Shown here: positions 14,111 to 21,909 of the stretch, in pieces | How the letters are laid out: the number at the start of each line of letters is the position of its first letter | Position numbering within the stretch: position 1 is the stretch's first letter | Made by a program: the position numbers and the translations under genes | The notes under the pieces: model-generated | Seen by the model: the letters and a program-made list of their open reading frames with translations, nothing else | What the model was told of the DNA's origin: nothing | Databases searched by the model: none | From: a virus | IMG/VR virus record: IMGVR_UViG_3300045911_000764 | Coordinates: 1-25,244 of that record | DNA: 25,244 nt | Strand: one strand, 5' to 3'

Positions 14111-14347
14111 TCAGCCTCCGATCACCAGTTTCCACACCGCCGCGACGGCGAGGGACACCACCGACCCAGCGATGATCCACAGGAGTTTCGACCGCACGGC
14201 CTCGGCCGCCTCCAGCCGGTCCAGCCGAAGCTGGATGCCGGGCTTGGAGTTGCCGCGAATCGCCTCGTCCAGCCGGTCGAGCTTCGCGTGGATGGCCGAA
14301 AACTCGCCCTTGCACACCCGCTCGTACTGTCCTTCGCACTCGCTCAT
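14111..14347 (-). CDS. XhlA-like coiled-coil protein with C-terminal membrane segment
   Basis: The 78-residue protein starts at ATG 14347 (AGGG 9 bases upstream); the longer frame to 14428 overlaps the preceding gene and lacks an SD. Residues 10-50 are a charged helix with heptads (AIHAKLDRLDEAIRG; IQLRLDRLEAAEAVR). Residues 53-76 are a transmembrane segment, LLWIIAGSVVSLAVAAVWKL, ending in VIGG. This layout matches the haemolysin XhlA/holin-accessory family. It is unusual to find it inside the connector genes instead of the lysis cluster. One base separates it from the next start, so it is tightly coupled. Confidence 0.65.
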   Translation of the reverse strand: MSECEGQYERVCKGEFSAIHAKLDRLDEAIRGNSKPGIQLRLDRLEAAEAVRSKLLWIIAGSVVSLAVAAVWKLVIGG

Positions 14348-14358
14348 GTGGCACATCC

Positions 14359-14721
14359 CTATGGGGCCGTGCCCACTTCCTTCGTGTGAATCCGCATCGT
14401 CGTGCGGTACGGGTCGCTCCACCGCCAATGCCCCTCTCTTGCCAGGCTCATCACCTCGTGCACCACGCCGTCGGCGACGATCCGGTCGCCCGCTTGCGGC
14501 TCGCCGAAGACCGGCTCAAGGTCCGCCGCGGCCACCAGGAAGTCCGTCACGTGCGCCGCGACCACGAGGCTATAGTCGTCCTGGACCTCGTACTGCGTCC
14601 GCCCGAAGGTGGCGCTCAGCGCCTGCTCCTGGGCACCGCGTCGGTAGGTGACCTGGCTGGAGCAGTGCGCCGAGCGCTGCTGCTCCAGCCATTGGCTTCC
14701 TTGCCTCAACAGGTCACCCAC
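14359..14721 (-). CDS. Probable head-tail connector/completion protein
   Basis: The 120-residue protein starts at GTG 14721 with GGAGG 10 bases upstream. After an N-terminal helix (LLRQGSQWLEQQRSAHC) it becomes beta-rich: VTYRRGAQEQALSATFGRT, DDYSLVVAAHVTDFLVAAAD and DRIVADGVVHEVMSLAREG, ending in YRTTMRIHTKEV. The fold pattern resembles small beta-barrel head-completion proteins (lambda FII-like), which join head to tail. Position, after the capsid cement gene and before tail genes, supports this. No motif is diagnostic. Confidence 0.55.
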   Translation of the reverse strand: MGDLLRQGSQWLEQQRSAHCSSQVTYRRGAQEQALSATFGRTQYEVQDDYSLVVAAHVTDFLVAAADLEPVFGEPQAGDRIVADGVVHEVMSLAREGHWRWSDPYRTTMRIHTKEVGTAP

Positions 14722-14737
14722 GCTTCAAGCGCCTCCG

Positions 14738-15061
14738 TTACTGGCTCATGCGAACCCGGACCGTCGTGTCCACGTCCGCAGCGGCCTTCACGCACTTGCC
14801 GATGAGCTTGTTGCCCGTGGCCGTGGTCGTCGCCCGCTGGTTGGTCGCGTCCCAGTAGCACAAGGCCCCGGCCGTGATCCCAGAGCCGGTGGCCTTGGGG
14901 AAGTCGAAGACCCCCGCGACCGCCAATGCGCCGAGCGTGTTGGCAGGGATGTCCACCTTGGCTACGCCGACCAGTTCTCCCTGAACCACCACCGCGCCCG
15001 CCGTGACGGCCGAGCCGGGGGCGTAGTCGATGCTGTTTCCGTCGTGAATGAACGTTGCCAT
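14738..15061 (-). CDS. Capsid cement/decoration protein (DUF2190-like)
   Basis: The 107-residue protein starts at ATG 15061 with AGGAG 8 bases upstream. It begins MATFIHDGNSIDYAPGSAVT and has AGAVVVQGELVGVAKVDIP, GALAVAGVFDFPKA, GALCYWDATNQRATTTA and a closing VRVRM. The 'G.S.DY.P...V.AG.VV..G.LVGVA...I.A...G.LAV.GVFD.PK' signature matches the DUF2190 family, small beta proteins that decorate and stabilise capsids. The gene follows directly after the major capsid gene, as in many siphophages. Confidence 0.85.
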   Translation of the reverse strand: MATFIHDGNSIDYAPGSAVTAGAVVVQGELVGVAKVDIPANTLGALAVAGVFDFPKATGSGITAGALCYWDATNQRATTTATGNKLIGKCVKAAADVDTTVRVRMSQ

Positions 15062-15087
15062 CTCGTTGGCTCCTATGGCTGTGAGGG

Positions 15088-16500
15088 TTACGCCTCGCCT
15101 TTCATCTTCACGCCCGCCCGCCAGTCCTGGAGGGCGACGCCGAAGTCGAAGTACCCACGGAACTGGATGCCCAGGACGTTGAAGTCCGCATCCGCCCGCT
15201 CGACGGTCGGGGTCTGCTGGCCGTTAAGGAAGGCCACCTCGATGACCGGCAGGTCCTCGGGGTCGGCCAGCAGATACCACGCCTTGGCCGAGTAGCCCGT
15301 CAGCGTCGAGTTGCTCAGGTAGGCCGAGTGGACGACGCTGAACTTGCCCGCGTGTGGGTTGTTGGTGACGTACTTGGTGTTGGCGGTCGTGTCGCGCAGC
15401 TCCGTCGAGTTCATGAGCTGCGTGCCGCGGACCAGCAGCGCCGGCGGAACCAGCAACACCTTGGGCGTGATTCCCAGGGGGCTCCCCTCGGCGTCCTTCT
15501 GCTCCAGGAACAGGAGTTCCGCGTCGGTCAGGCCGTCCACCGAAAGCACCGTGTCCGCGCCGGCCTTGTAGTTGCCGCGGGCGGCGGTGAAGAAGGCGGC
15601 ATTGTTGAGGAACGCGGTCCAGAAGACCTTGTTGAGCTTCAGCGCGCCACCCCGGCCGATCCGCCGCGGCAGCGCCGTCAACGCGCCGAGGTCGTCGTTG
15701 ATGAGGTCGGTGCGGGTGATGGAGAACATCCGCCCGTAGGTCTTCGCCTGGTTGGAGAAGGTCTCCTCGTCCACCTGGCCGTGCTTGAGTTCCCCGGTCG
15801 CACCGACCTCCTCGTACTCGAAGGCCCCGGTCAGGCGGTAACTGGTAACGGTCTTGAAGTCGCGGACGCTCCGCGTGGCGGCGATGCGCTTCCAGGCGTC
15901 CTCGACGCTCTCGAAGCCGGCCAGCAGGAACTTGTTGGCGACGTTGGAAAGGATGCCCGGCAGACGGAACGTGCTGAACGCCGCTTGGAGAGCGCCTTCC
16001 ATGTCGGAGCGGAAGCTTCGGCCCTGGTAGCCGTTGGCCCAGGCCGCTTCCATGATGAGTTCCTGGAGGCCGATGCCCGAACGGAACCGCCGTTCGGCGG
16101 CATCGAGCACCTTGGCGTCGAAGCGCGACTCGTCGGGCTTCATGCCGCCGCTAAGGCAGACGGCCGCGGCGAGCACGTCCGTTTCGACGGTGCCGTCGCG
16201 GAAGTGCGCGGCCGGGGCCTTCGGTCGCTCGGCGCGGAGCACCTCAAGCTCGGCCCGGCCGGCGTCCCAGCCCTCCTCAATGGCCTTGGCCTCAATGTCC
16301 GCGTGCCGGCCGGCACAGACCTTGCGGATGGCGTCGATGCGCTGCGTCTCGGCCAGGGCAGCGGCCCGGATGTCCGCCACGGGATCGGACGGCGGACTTT
16401 CCGTCACGGCGGGATTGGCATCCCCGCCGCTGCCCACCCGCGACTCGACCACGGGGGCGTTCTTGCCCTGGGTGGCGGTATTGTTCTTCGTCTCGTCCAT
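15088..16500 (-). CDS. Nested capsid (scaffold plus major capsid) product from an internal start
   Basis: In frame with the fusion, ATG at 16500 is preceded by GGAAGGAG at 9-base spacing, one of the best SDs in the window. Initiation here would give a 470-residue product (MDETKNNTATQGKNAP at its N-terminus) containing only the scaffold-like helix and the capsid domain, without protease. This mirrors nested scaffold genes in lambda-like phages and would supply many capsid subunits per protease. The internal SD and ATG are directly seen; use in the cell is inferred. Confidence 0.6.
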   Translation of the reverse strand: MDETKNNTATQGKNAPVVESRVGSGGDANPAVTESPPSDPVADIRAAALAETQRIDAIRKVCAGRHADIEAKAIEEGWDAGRAELEVLRAERPKAPAAHFRDGTVETDVLAAAVCLSGGMKPDESRFDAKVLDAAERRFRSGIGLQELIMEAAWANGYQGRSFRSDMEGALQAAFSTFRLPGILSNVANKFLLAGFESVEDAWKRIAATRSVRDFKTVTSYRLTGAFEYEEVGATGELKHGQVDEETFSNQAKTYGRMFSITRTDLINDDLGALTALPRRIGRGGALKLNKVFWTAFLNNAAFFTAARGNYKAGADTVLSVDGLTDAELLFLEQKDAEGSPLGITPKVLLVPPALLVRGTQLMNSTELRDTTANTKYVTNNPHAGKFSVVHSAYLSNSTLTGYSAKAWYLLADPEDLPVIEVAFLNGQQTPTVERADADFNVLGIQFRGYFDFGVALQDWRAGVKMKGEA

Positions 16501-17196
16501 GTCGTTGCTCTCCTTCCGAGCGGTCTGTGCCGCAATAGTGGCGGACGTGTTGCGGTCCGCGCCGAGGAACACGAAGCTGATCTCCCCCAGTTCGGCCTTG
16601 CGGGCCACGATGAGCGGGCCCGGCAGGCTGGTCCCATTGACATTCACCGTCCGGCCTTCGGGCACAAATTCCCGCTGGAGGACGACTGCCCCGATGCTCG
16701 CCTGCCACCGGAACCCCCTGTCGTGGGCCTCCACGACGGCCTTGGCCCGGGCCGACACGTCGATGACCTCCCCGGAGACGATGAGGTTCGTCCCCACTAC
16801 CTCCACGCGGTCGGCCTGGCCGAGCATGTAGTCGGGGTCCTGTTGATGGCCGACGAAGACCGGGAACGACGCCCGCGAAAGGTCCAGCCCCGCCAGGTCC
16901 ACCACGACGGGGTACGAGAAGCCCGCGATGCGCATGGGGCCGCCGGTGTAGGCGACCATGGCGAAGCGGCGGTTGCGGGGCCGGCCGTCGGCGGAGGGGC
17001 CTTGCGCGGCCTCCACCTGGAACGATGCCGTAAGCGCCATCTCCAGAGGTTCTCCGGCGCGGACGCCCGCGCGACTCTCGCAGACGGCCCGGCGCTGGGC
17101 AGTGTCGGGAAACTCACGGACCATGGCCGCATCGCCCATGCAGCGGTCGATGAACTGCTCGTGCGTCTCGCCGGTTTGTCTCTCAGGCAGCGGCAC
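15088..17196 (-). CDS. Prohead protease-major capsid protein fusion
   Basis: The 702-residue polyprotein is started at GTG 17196, which has AGGAGG 9 bases upstream; the longer frame to 17244 lacks a comparable site. After VPLPERQTGETHEQFIDRCM comes an S78/HK97-type protease domain (about 55-225) with the expected His in VFVGHQQDP (His117) and Ser in RWQASIGA (Ser167). The domain ends in LGEISFVFLGADRN. Residues 233-330 are polar and helical, as expected for a scaffold/delta segment. Residues about 350-700 are the capsid domain (ANKFLLAGFESVEDAWKRIA; FSNQAKTYGRMFSITRTDLI; VALQDWRAGVKM), of the Mu-gpT/HK97 class. The protease would cut itself and the scaffold from the capsid part during maturation. 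The start overlaps the portal stop by 14 bases. Confidence 0.88.
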   Translation of the reverse strand: MPLPERQTGETHEQFIDRCMGDAAMVREFPDTAQRRAVCESRAGVRAGEPLEMALTASFQVEAAQGPSADGRPRNRRFAMVAYTGGPMRIAGFSYPVVVDLAGLDLSRASFPVFVGHQQDPDYMLGQADRVEVVGTNLIVSGEVIDVSARAKAVVEAHDRGFRWQASIGAVVLQREFVPEGRTVNVNGTSLPGPLIVARKAELGEISFVFLGADRNTSATIAAQTARKESNDMDETKNNTATQGKNAPVVESRVGSGGDANPAVTESPPSDPVADIRAAALAETQRIDAIRKVCAGRHADIEAKAIEEGWDAGRAELEVLRAERPKAPAAHFRDGTVETDVLAAAVCLSGGMKPDESRFDAKVLDAAERRFRSGIGLQELIMEAAWANGYQGRSFRSDMEGALQAAFSTFRLPGILSNVANKFLLAGFESVEDAWKRIAATRSVRDFKTVTSYRLTGAFEYEEVGATGELKHGQVDEETFSNQAKTYGRMFSITRTDLINDDLGALTALPRRIGRGGALKLNKVFWTAFLNNAAFFTAARGNYKAGADTVLSVDGLTDAELLFLEQKDAEGSPLGITPKVLLVPPALLVRGTQLMNSTELRDTTANTKYVTNNPHAGKFSVVHSAYLSNSTLTGYSAKAWYLLADPEDLPVIEVAFLNGQQTPTVERADADFNVLGIQFRGYFDFGVALQDWRAGVKMKGEA

Positions 17197-18625
17197 GATC
17201 CTGGTCCTCCTCCTCGTCTCGGCGGTCGGTCCGGTCGTCGGCATCGCCGGCCGATTGCGGCGCTGCCTGCGGGATGGCCAGTCCCAGTTCCTTCATCAGG
17301 GCCAGTTCTTTGGCCCGCTGGCGAATCTCGGTCTCCCAGTCCTTGCCCTGGCGGGCATACTCGTGGGCAAGCGTGGTGGTGTGACCGGCCAGGCGCTGGG
17401 CCTGCGCCGCCGCCTCCTTCTGCGGGTCCACGTGCTCGTGGCCGTCCCAGAACCACTGGTGTGGCACGTCCCCCAGACCGGCCAGGGACGCCAGTTGCGG
17501 CAACAGCACGGCCTCCTCCAGCCAGGCCTCCAGGACGCGGTCGAGGACGACCGCGCCGCAGGTCGCCTGCTCGACGCGGATGCTCTTAAAGTAGGTCTGG
17601 TGGTCCAGCCGCCCCGAGGCGTAGTTGTAGCCGGAGGAGTTGCAGGCGGCGATGTTGTAGGGCATGTTCAGGCAGCGGGCGATCTCGTTGAGAATTTCCC
17701 GCTTGAACTCGGCGTAGCTGGTGGTCGGCTGCTGGGCTTCGACCTGCCCCAGCTTCCACCCGTCGGGCAGGACGGTGGCCATGCGCTTCTCCAGTTCGAC
17801 CACGTCCATCGGCTCCAGGGCCTGGGCCTCTCCGCTGGCCGGCGCATCAGTGAAGAGCACCGCCGCAAAGTCCGCCGCCGTCTCAGCCGCCCCGAGCACG
17901 GCGAGCGTGTATCGCCGCAGTTGCGCAAAGAGCGGCAGGGCAGGCGTGATCTCCGAGACGCCCCGATGCTGGCCCGGCCGGTCGGGCCGGAACCAGTGGA
18001 TCATCGCCTCCGCCTCCACGCGGTCGAACTCGCCGACGTGGATGCCCGCATCCCCCGGATGCTGACCGCTGACGTAGTAGAGGACCGGGTTGCCGGCCTG
18101 GTCGAACTCGATGCCGTCCACGACGCTCTCCAGGGCGAGCTTGACAGTCGGCGTGAAGACCCGGTCGGCCTCAATGAGCTGCACGTCCAACTTGACGAGG
18201 GCCGGGAGGGTGGGATTGGCCGTCAACAGGGCGAAGGCCTCCCCGTCGGTCGCCTTGGCCATCCTCATGGTGCGGAGTTTTTCGGCCAGACCCACGGCGG
18301 CCGACCAGCGGGAGAACTCCTGCTCGATGAGCCGGTTGGCCGACTGGTTCTCGGTGAGGACCTGAAGCCTCGGCCCGGTGCCGATGACATCGTTGGCCAG
18401 CGTCAGGATGATGCCCTTGGCGTAGGAGTTGTTGGCCACCTCGTAGCGGGCGCGATTGCGGAGCGTGCGGCGGACCTCGGGGCTGGCTGCCGCGTCGGCC
18501 GAGAGGCCGTCGGCGTTGGCCCAGTGGCGGACGTTGTCGGGCGTGGTCTGGGCCGCGTCGTAGCGGGCCCGCACCACCATGGGCGTCCGGCCGGTCTTGC
18601 TTCGCCTCCGTGCGAAAGGCCACAT
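17183..18625 (-). CDS. Phage portal protein (lambda gpB family)
   Basis: The 480-residue protein forms the dodecameric DNA channel at the capsid vertex. It begins MWPFARRRSKTG, has the N-terminal RNRARYEVANNSYAKGIILT segment, a central KLDVQLIEADRVFTP/DGIEFDQAGNPVLYYV region and the wing-to-stem segment with ILNEIARCLNMPYNIA followed by YNYASGRLDHQTYFKSI. This last part is diagnostic of lambda-type portals. The C-terminus is acidic and disordered. Its ATG comes one base after the stop of the small upstream gene with no strong SD, so coupling is expected. It lies between the terminase and protease/capsid genes, as usual. Confidence 0.93.
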   Translation of the reverse strand: MWPFARRRSKTGRTPMVVRARYDAAQTTPDNVRHWANADGLSADAAASPEVRRTLRNRARYEVANNSYAKGIILTLANDVIGTGPRLQVLTENQSANRLIEQEFSRWSAAVGLAEKLRTMRMAKATDGEAFALLTANPTLPALVKLDVQLIEADRVFTPTVKLALESVVDGIEFDQAGNPVLYYVSGQHPGDAGIHVGEFDRVEAEAMIHWFRPDRPGQHRGVSEITPALPLFAQLRRYTLAVLGAAETAADFAAVLFTDAPASGEAQALEPMDVVELEKRMATVLPDGWKLGQVEAQQPTTSYAEFKREILNEIARCLNMPYNIAACNSSGYNYASGRLDHQTYFKSIRVEQATCGAVVLDRVLEAWLEEAVLLPQLASLAGLGDVPHQWFWDGHEHVDPQKEAAAQAQRLAGHTTTLAHEYARQGKDWETEIRQRAKELALMKELGLAIPQAAPQSAGDADDRTDRRDEEEDQDRAAA

Positions 18626-18626
18626 C

Positions 18627-18827
18627 TCAGCAGGTCCCTCCCGGACTGAGCTTGACCAGCCGGACGCCCAACCCCTTCTGGCGCGAGGCCTTCTTGCTGG
18701 CCAGATACTTGTCGGCGGCGATCTGCTCGGCCAGCCGGTGCTGCTCCACGTTCAGGCCGTCCGAGCCGGCCCGTGCCGGGCCCTGGGCGTTCTGGCGGAT
18801 GGCGCTGTCAAGTTCCTGGTCAGCCAT
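18627..18827 (-). CDS. Small head protein between terminase and portal (gpW-sized)
   Basis: The 66-residue protein starts at ATG 18827 with GGAAGGAGG about 9 bases upstream. The first half is polar (MADQELDSAIRQNAQGPARA), the second a helix and basic tail (EQIAADKYLASKKASRQKGL) ending in VRLVKLSPGGT. Lambda places gpW (68 residues), which joins head and tail, between terminase and portal. Size and position agree, but sequence similarity is too weak to name it so. A non-coding gap of 74 bases separates it from the terminase gene and shows nothing recognisable. Confidence 0.7.
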   Translation of the reverse strand: MADQELDSAIRQNAQGPARAGSDGLNVEQHRLAEQIAADKYLASKKASRQKGLGVRLVKLSPGGTC

Positions 18828-18901
18828 GCCGGCGCTTCCTCCTTCCGCCCTACTACTTCTGCAGCACCGGCATTTTTGTTGCGGAGATTTTGGCAGGAAG
18901 G

Positions 18902-21190
18902 TCAGAGAATCTTGCCCGACGCGGCGACCCTGCGGCGCTGAAACTCAGACAACTTGATCCGCCCGCGGGGCCGGGGCACCTCTTCGTGAGATCGCAGGGT
19001 CACCCCTTGCATCGACGCCGCCACGGCGCAGCCGACCAGGCAATCAAGCCAGTGGTTCTCCGAGGCCTCCGGGCGCAGCTTCCACTCGTCCACCACGCGA
19101 CCCCGACCCTCGGTTTTCACGCGGTACTCGCTCGTGAGGTGCTCGGCCAGGAGGCGATGCGTTTCCGGGTCGCGGCCGAACAGGGACAGGCACCCCCGGT
19201 CGCCCATCGCCACGGCCAGACGCGCATGGATGAAGCTCTTCCAGTAGTTCGAGTCGAAGAGCACGTGGCGGATGGCCCGGCGGCCGTGGACGCTCGGGAT
19301 GCGCCAGTTCAGGCCCACCCGGTCCCCGCGCTTGCGCCGGTACTCGGAGAACGGGATGCTCGATGCGCCCACGAACCGCCCGTGGCTGGGCGTCAGGACC
19401 GCCGCATGGGCGGACTGGCGGCAGAACTGATAGACCACGTCTGTGGACGTGCCCCAGTTGGCGTCGATAAGGCACCGTTCGACCTTCAGGTGCGCCCCGT
19501 CCTCGCGCCGCCACTCTCGGCCGAGAAGATCGTTCGTCACGACCTCCAGCCCGGCGTAGATCGCGCCTTCCAGCCCCACGCCCTTGGCCGCAAGTTGGAG
19601 CGTCCGCGTCGCGTCCCGCAGCGTGAAGTAACGGCGCTTCTGGTCCGGGTACGAGCCGTAATCGATGACGTATCCCGTGAAGTCATCCGCCCAGGCCGAG
19701 ACCAGCCAGAAGAGGAGCTTGCCCTGCACGTCGATGAACATCGTCAGGTGGTCCGCGCCGAGGGGCACTTCGCCCGCGCGATAGCCGTTGAGCTTCTGGG
19801 CGACCTGGTCGGCGGTGAGGAGTTCGTCATCCTCCACGCCCTTTTCCGGCAGCGGCTCGTTCTGGTACTCGGCGAAGAACGCCGCCTCGTCCTGGAGCTT
19901 CAGGTTCATGGCGTGCTGGATGGCCGAGGCCTCGTCGTGGTTGAACCGCTCCGGCCACGCCACTTCCGCGCCCTCGTCGAGGGCCTCGCGATTGGCCTCG
20001 TAGAAGGCCGTCGCCTCGCGCAGGTCGCCGTGAATGCGAAGGCTCTCGGCGCGGACCTCGGCGTACTTGGCCCAGAGCTTCTCGTTCTTGGGGAATGAGT
20101 AGACCATCCGCGTCCGCTCGCCGTTCCATTCCGGGTGCTTGTCACGGTCGAGGATGTTGTCGGCCATGTCGCCGGGCCGGATGACAGTGCAGGGCATGAT
20201 GCCGCTGATCTTCTTGCCCGGGCCGGCAAGGCCGAGCACCGCGCCCGCGAGAATCCGCTCCCGCGTAGCGCACTGCGATAGCGACCTCGCCGATTCGTCC
20301 GTCTGCGGGTCGTCCAGGACCACCAGCGACGGCCTCACGGTCTGCCCGTCAGCCCGCTTGTACTTCATGCCCCGAATACGCCCGGTGATGCCGGCGACCT
20401 TGATGATGGCCCCGCTGGCCTTCGAGCCTGGCATGGTCGGCAGGACGACTTCGCTAGCCGTCCAGCCGATGTGCGTCCTTTCGCCCTTGTAGAGCTGGCC
20501 TGAGCAGCGGTTGGCGATGCCGTCCAGGCACCGGATGGGATGGACCACCTCGGGGAAGTCGGCCTCCAGGAGGTCGTTGCCGTCCAGTTCCATCTTGATG
20601 GAGTCGAGCATCTCGACGGCGTGGACCTCGGACGCGCCGATGAGACAAACGAACTGGCGGTGGCCGTAGAGAACCGCCCACAGGCAGGCGCACTCGGCGA
20701 TGCTGGTCTTGCCGCTGCCGCGCGGCATGGCCAGCGCGAACAGTCCCCCGTGCAGTACCGCCTGCTCGATGCGGGCGATGACCTTCAGGTGGTCTGGCGA
20801 CCAGCCGAGGTAGAACGTCATGGGGAAATACGCCTGGCAGAAGAACCGAAAGTCCCTCTCGCTCGCCGCCTTGCGCTGCGGGTCAACGACGGCGGGCAGC
20901 TCGCCGATGTCCCGCCCGGCCTCCGAGAGCGCCCGGTTCCGCGCGGCGGCACGCTCCTTGAGCGCCTCGTACTCTGCACCGGGGTCGACGACCTTCCTCG
21001 GCACGTGCCGCTGGTCCACGAGCCACGCCACGTAACGGAAGAGGTCCACGCGCCGCCCGTCGCCGATGCGGAACCCCGCCCGCATACGGTGGCGGTAGAG
21101 CTGGCGCTCGTCGAGGACCGTGCCGAGCGGCGTGGAGTTCAGCAGCCGCGCCAGGTCGGCGGGCTTCAGGTTGCGGGGGTCAATCGCCAC
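18902..21190 (-). CDS. Phage terminase large subunit (GpA-like)
   Basis: The 762-residue packaging motor starts at GTG 21190 (GGGAG 7 bases upstream). Residues 1-60 form a small domain similar to the product of the gene just upstream. The ATPase has Walker A MPRGSGKT (155-162) and Walker B PSLVVLDDPQ (287-296). The nuclease domain shows FIDVQG with Asp487, CLIDANWG with Asp576 and HWLDC with Asp716, the expected acidic triad. It cuts concatemeric DNA and pumps it into the prohead through the portal. Length exceeds the usual 640 of lambda gpA because of the N-terminal extension. It overlaps the upstream gene by 11 bases. Confidence 0.94.
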   Translation of the reverse strand: MAIDPRNLKPADLARLLNSTPLGTVLDERQLYRHRMRAGFRIGDGRRVDLFRYVAWLVDQRHVPRKVVDPGAEYEALKERAAARNRALSEAGRDIGELPAVVDPQRKAASERDFRFFCQAYFPMTFYLGWSPDHLKVIARIEQAVLHGGLFALAMPRGSGKTSIAECACLWAVLYGHRQFVCLIGASEVHAVEMLDSIKMELDGNDLLEADFPEVVHPIRCLDGIANRCSGQLYKGERTHIGWTASEVVLPTMPGSKASGAIIKVAGITGRIRGMKYKRADGQTVRPSLVVLDDPQTDESARSLSQCATRERILAGAVLGLAGPGKKISGIMPCTVIRPGDMADNILDRDKHPEWNGERTRMVYSFPKNEKLWAKYAEVRAESLRIHGDLREATAFYEANREALDEGAEVAWPERFNHDEASAIQHAMNLKLQDEAAFFAEYQNEPLPEKGVEDDELLTADQVAQKLNGYRAGEVPLGADHLTMFIDVQGKLLFWLVSAWADDFTGYVIDYGSYPDQKRRYFTLRDATRTLQLAAKGVGLEGAIYAGLEVVTNDLLGREWRREDGAHLKVERCLIDANWGTSTDVVYQFCRQSAHAAVLTPSHGRFVGASSIPFSEYRRKRGDRVGLNWRIPSVHGRRAIRHVLFDSNYWKSFIHARLAVAMGDRGCLSLFGRDPETHRLLAEHLTSEYRVKTEGRGRVVDEWKLRPEASENHWLDCLVGCAVAASMQGVTLRSHEEVPRPRGRIKLSEFQRRRVAASGKIL

Positions 21191-21443
21191 GGGCGGACTC
21201 CCGCGCCAGCCAGGCGGCGTAATGCACGAGGTTGACGGTCCCGTCGGCGTTCACCGGCGCACCAGCCTCGATGTCCCGGCGGATGTTCTCGACAGTCGCG
21301 TGCCGCGCGCCCGCGGCCGCCAGGACGCGGGCGGCCTGCTCCGGCGTCATGGCCGACGGGCTCAGCGCCCCTCCGCCGCCGGGTGCGGCAGGTCCTTGCG
21401 CCGGGTGCGGCGGAATCTGCCCGGAATCTTCGCTACGCGACAT
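21180..21443 (-). CDS. Small DNA-binding-type protein upstream of terminase (candidate small terminase subunit)
   Basis: The 87-residue protein has a Pro/Gly-rich N-terminal 30 residues, then MTPEQAARVLAAAGARHATV and INADGTVNLVHYAAWL-like segments. Residues 33-80 can be aligned without gaps of note to residues 9-60 of the large terminase (TPEQAARVL versus KPADLARLL; NLVHYAAWLARE versus DLFRYVAWLVDQ). The unit looks like a small winged-helix or HTH. Its stop overlaps the terminase start, so the two are coupled, the place where a small terminase subunit is expected. The start (ATG 21443) lacks a good SD; ATG 21350, which begins the conserved domain, is an alternative. Confidence 0.6.
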   Translation of the reverse strand: MSRSEDSGQIPPHPAQGPAAPGGGGALSPSAMTPEQAARVLAAAGARHATVENIRRDIEAGAPVNADGTVNLVHYAAWLARESARGD

Positions 21444-21457
21444 AAGTCTTTACCCCA

Positions 21458-21470
21458 TCGCAACATGCGA
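21458..21470. promoter_or_regulatory. Inverted repeat in the divergent intergenic region
   Basis: TCGCA-ACA-TGCGA is a perfect 5-bp dyad, and GCGACAT recurs just beside it (21436-21442 and 21467-21473). It lies between divergently transcribed genes (minus start 21443, plus start 21580) where control of late versus accessory genes would be expected. The rest of the 136-base gap shows no convincing promoter; TTGGCA near 21508 is a weak -35 candidate for the plus strand. Confidence 0.35.
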
Positions 21471-21579
21471 CATCGGGAATTCCGCACTTTCCCGGCAGAT
21501 TCCACTTGGCATGCCCGCCCGGCCACGGCCTGATCGGATCGCTGGCATGGCCAGCGCGAAACCGAAAGGAGCCGAGACC

Positions 21580-21864
21580 ATGAAGACGACGCGAATCGAC
21601 ATTGAAGGGCCGCTCGGAACGGCGACCATCCGCCGCGACGGGCGGCGGATCATGATCACCGGCACGCGGGTGACGAAGGTCATCGAGCGCCGCGACGGCG
21701 AGGGCGTGCCGGTCGGCGAGGCCTTCCAGCTCGAAGCCGACGCGAAGGAGACGGCGCTGAACGGGCAGGTCGCCCGGACGCTCCAGGTCTACCTCGACGG
21801 CCACCGCGGCACCGGGTTGGACATCGACGCCTACCGGCGGGTCATTGAGACCTTCGAGGACTGA
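21580..21864 (+). CDS. Small hypothetical protein, first gene of the plus-strand cassette
   Basis: The 94-residue protein starts at ATG 21580 with AAAGGAG 9 bases upstream. The N-terminal half is strand-rich (TRIDIEGPLGTATIRRDGRR; IMITGTRVTKVIERRDGEG). The second half is helical (AKETALNGQVARTLQVYLDG) ending in YRRVIETFED. Codon third positions are almost all G or C, as in the known genes, so it is likely real. I do not recognise the family. It is divergent from the terminase operon and leads a three-gene unit that ends with the HARE-HTH protein. Confidence 0.7.
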   Translation: MKTTRIDIEGPLGTATIRRDGRRIMITGTRVTKVIERRDGEGVPVGEAFQLEADAKETALNGQVARTLQVYLDGHRGTGLDIDAYRRVIETFED

Positions 21865-21909
21865 AACAGAAGCGCGGCCGGCGCTATCCGGCGAAAGGAG
21901 AAACGAACC

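Noticed and set aside
15328-17589. 753-codon plus-strand frame opposite the capsid
   Set aside because: Antisense to the protease-capsid fusion, whose frame has recognisable domains.
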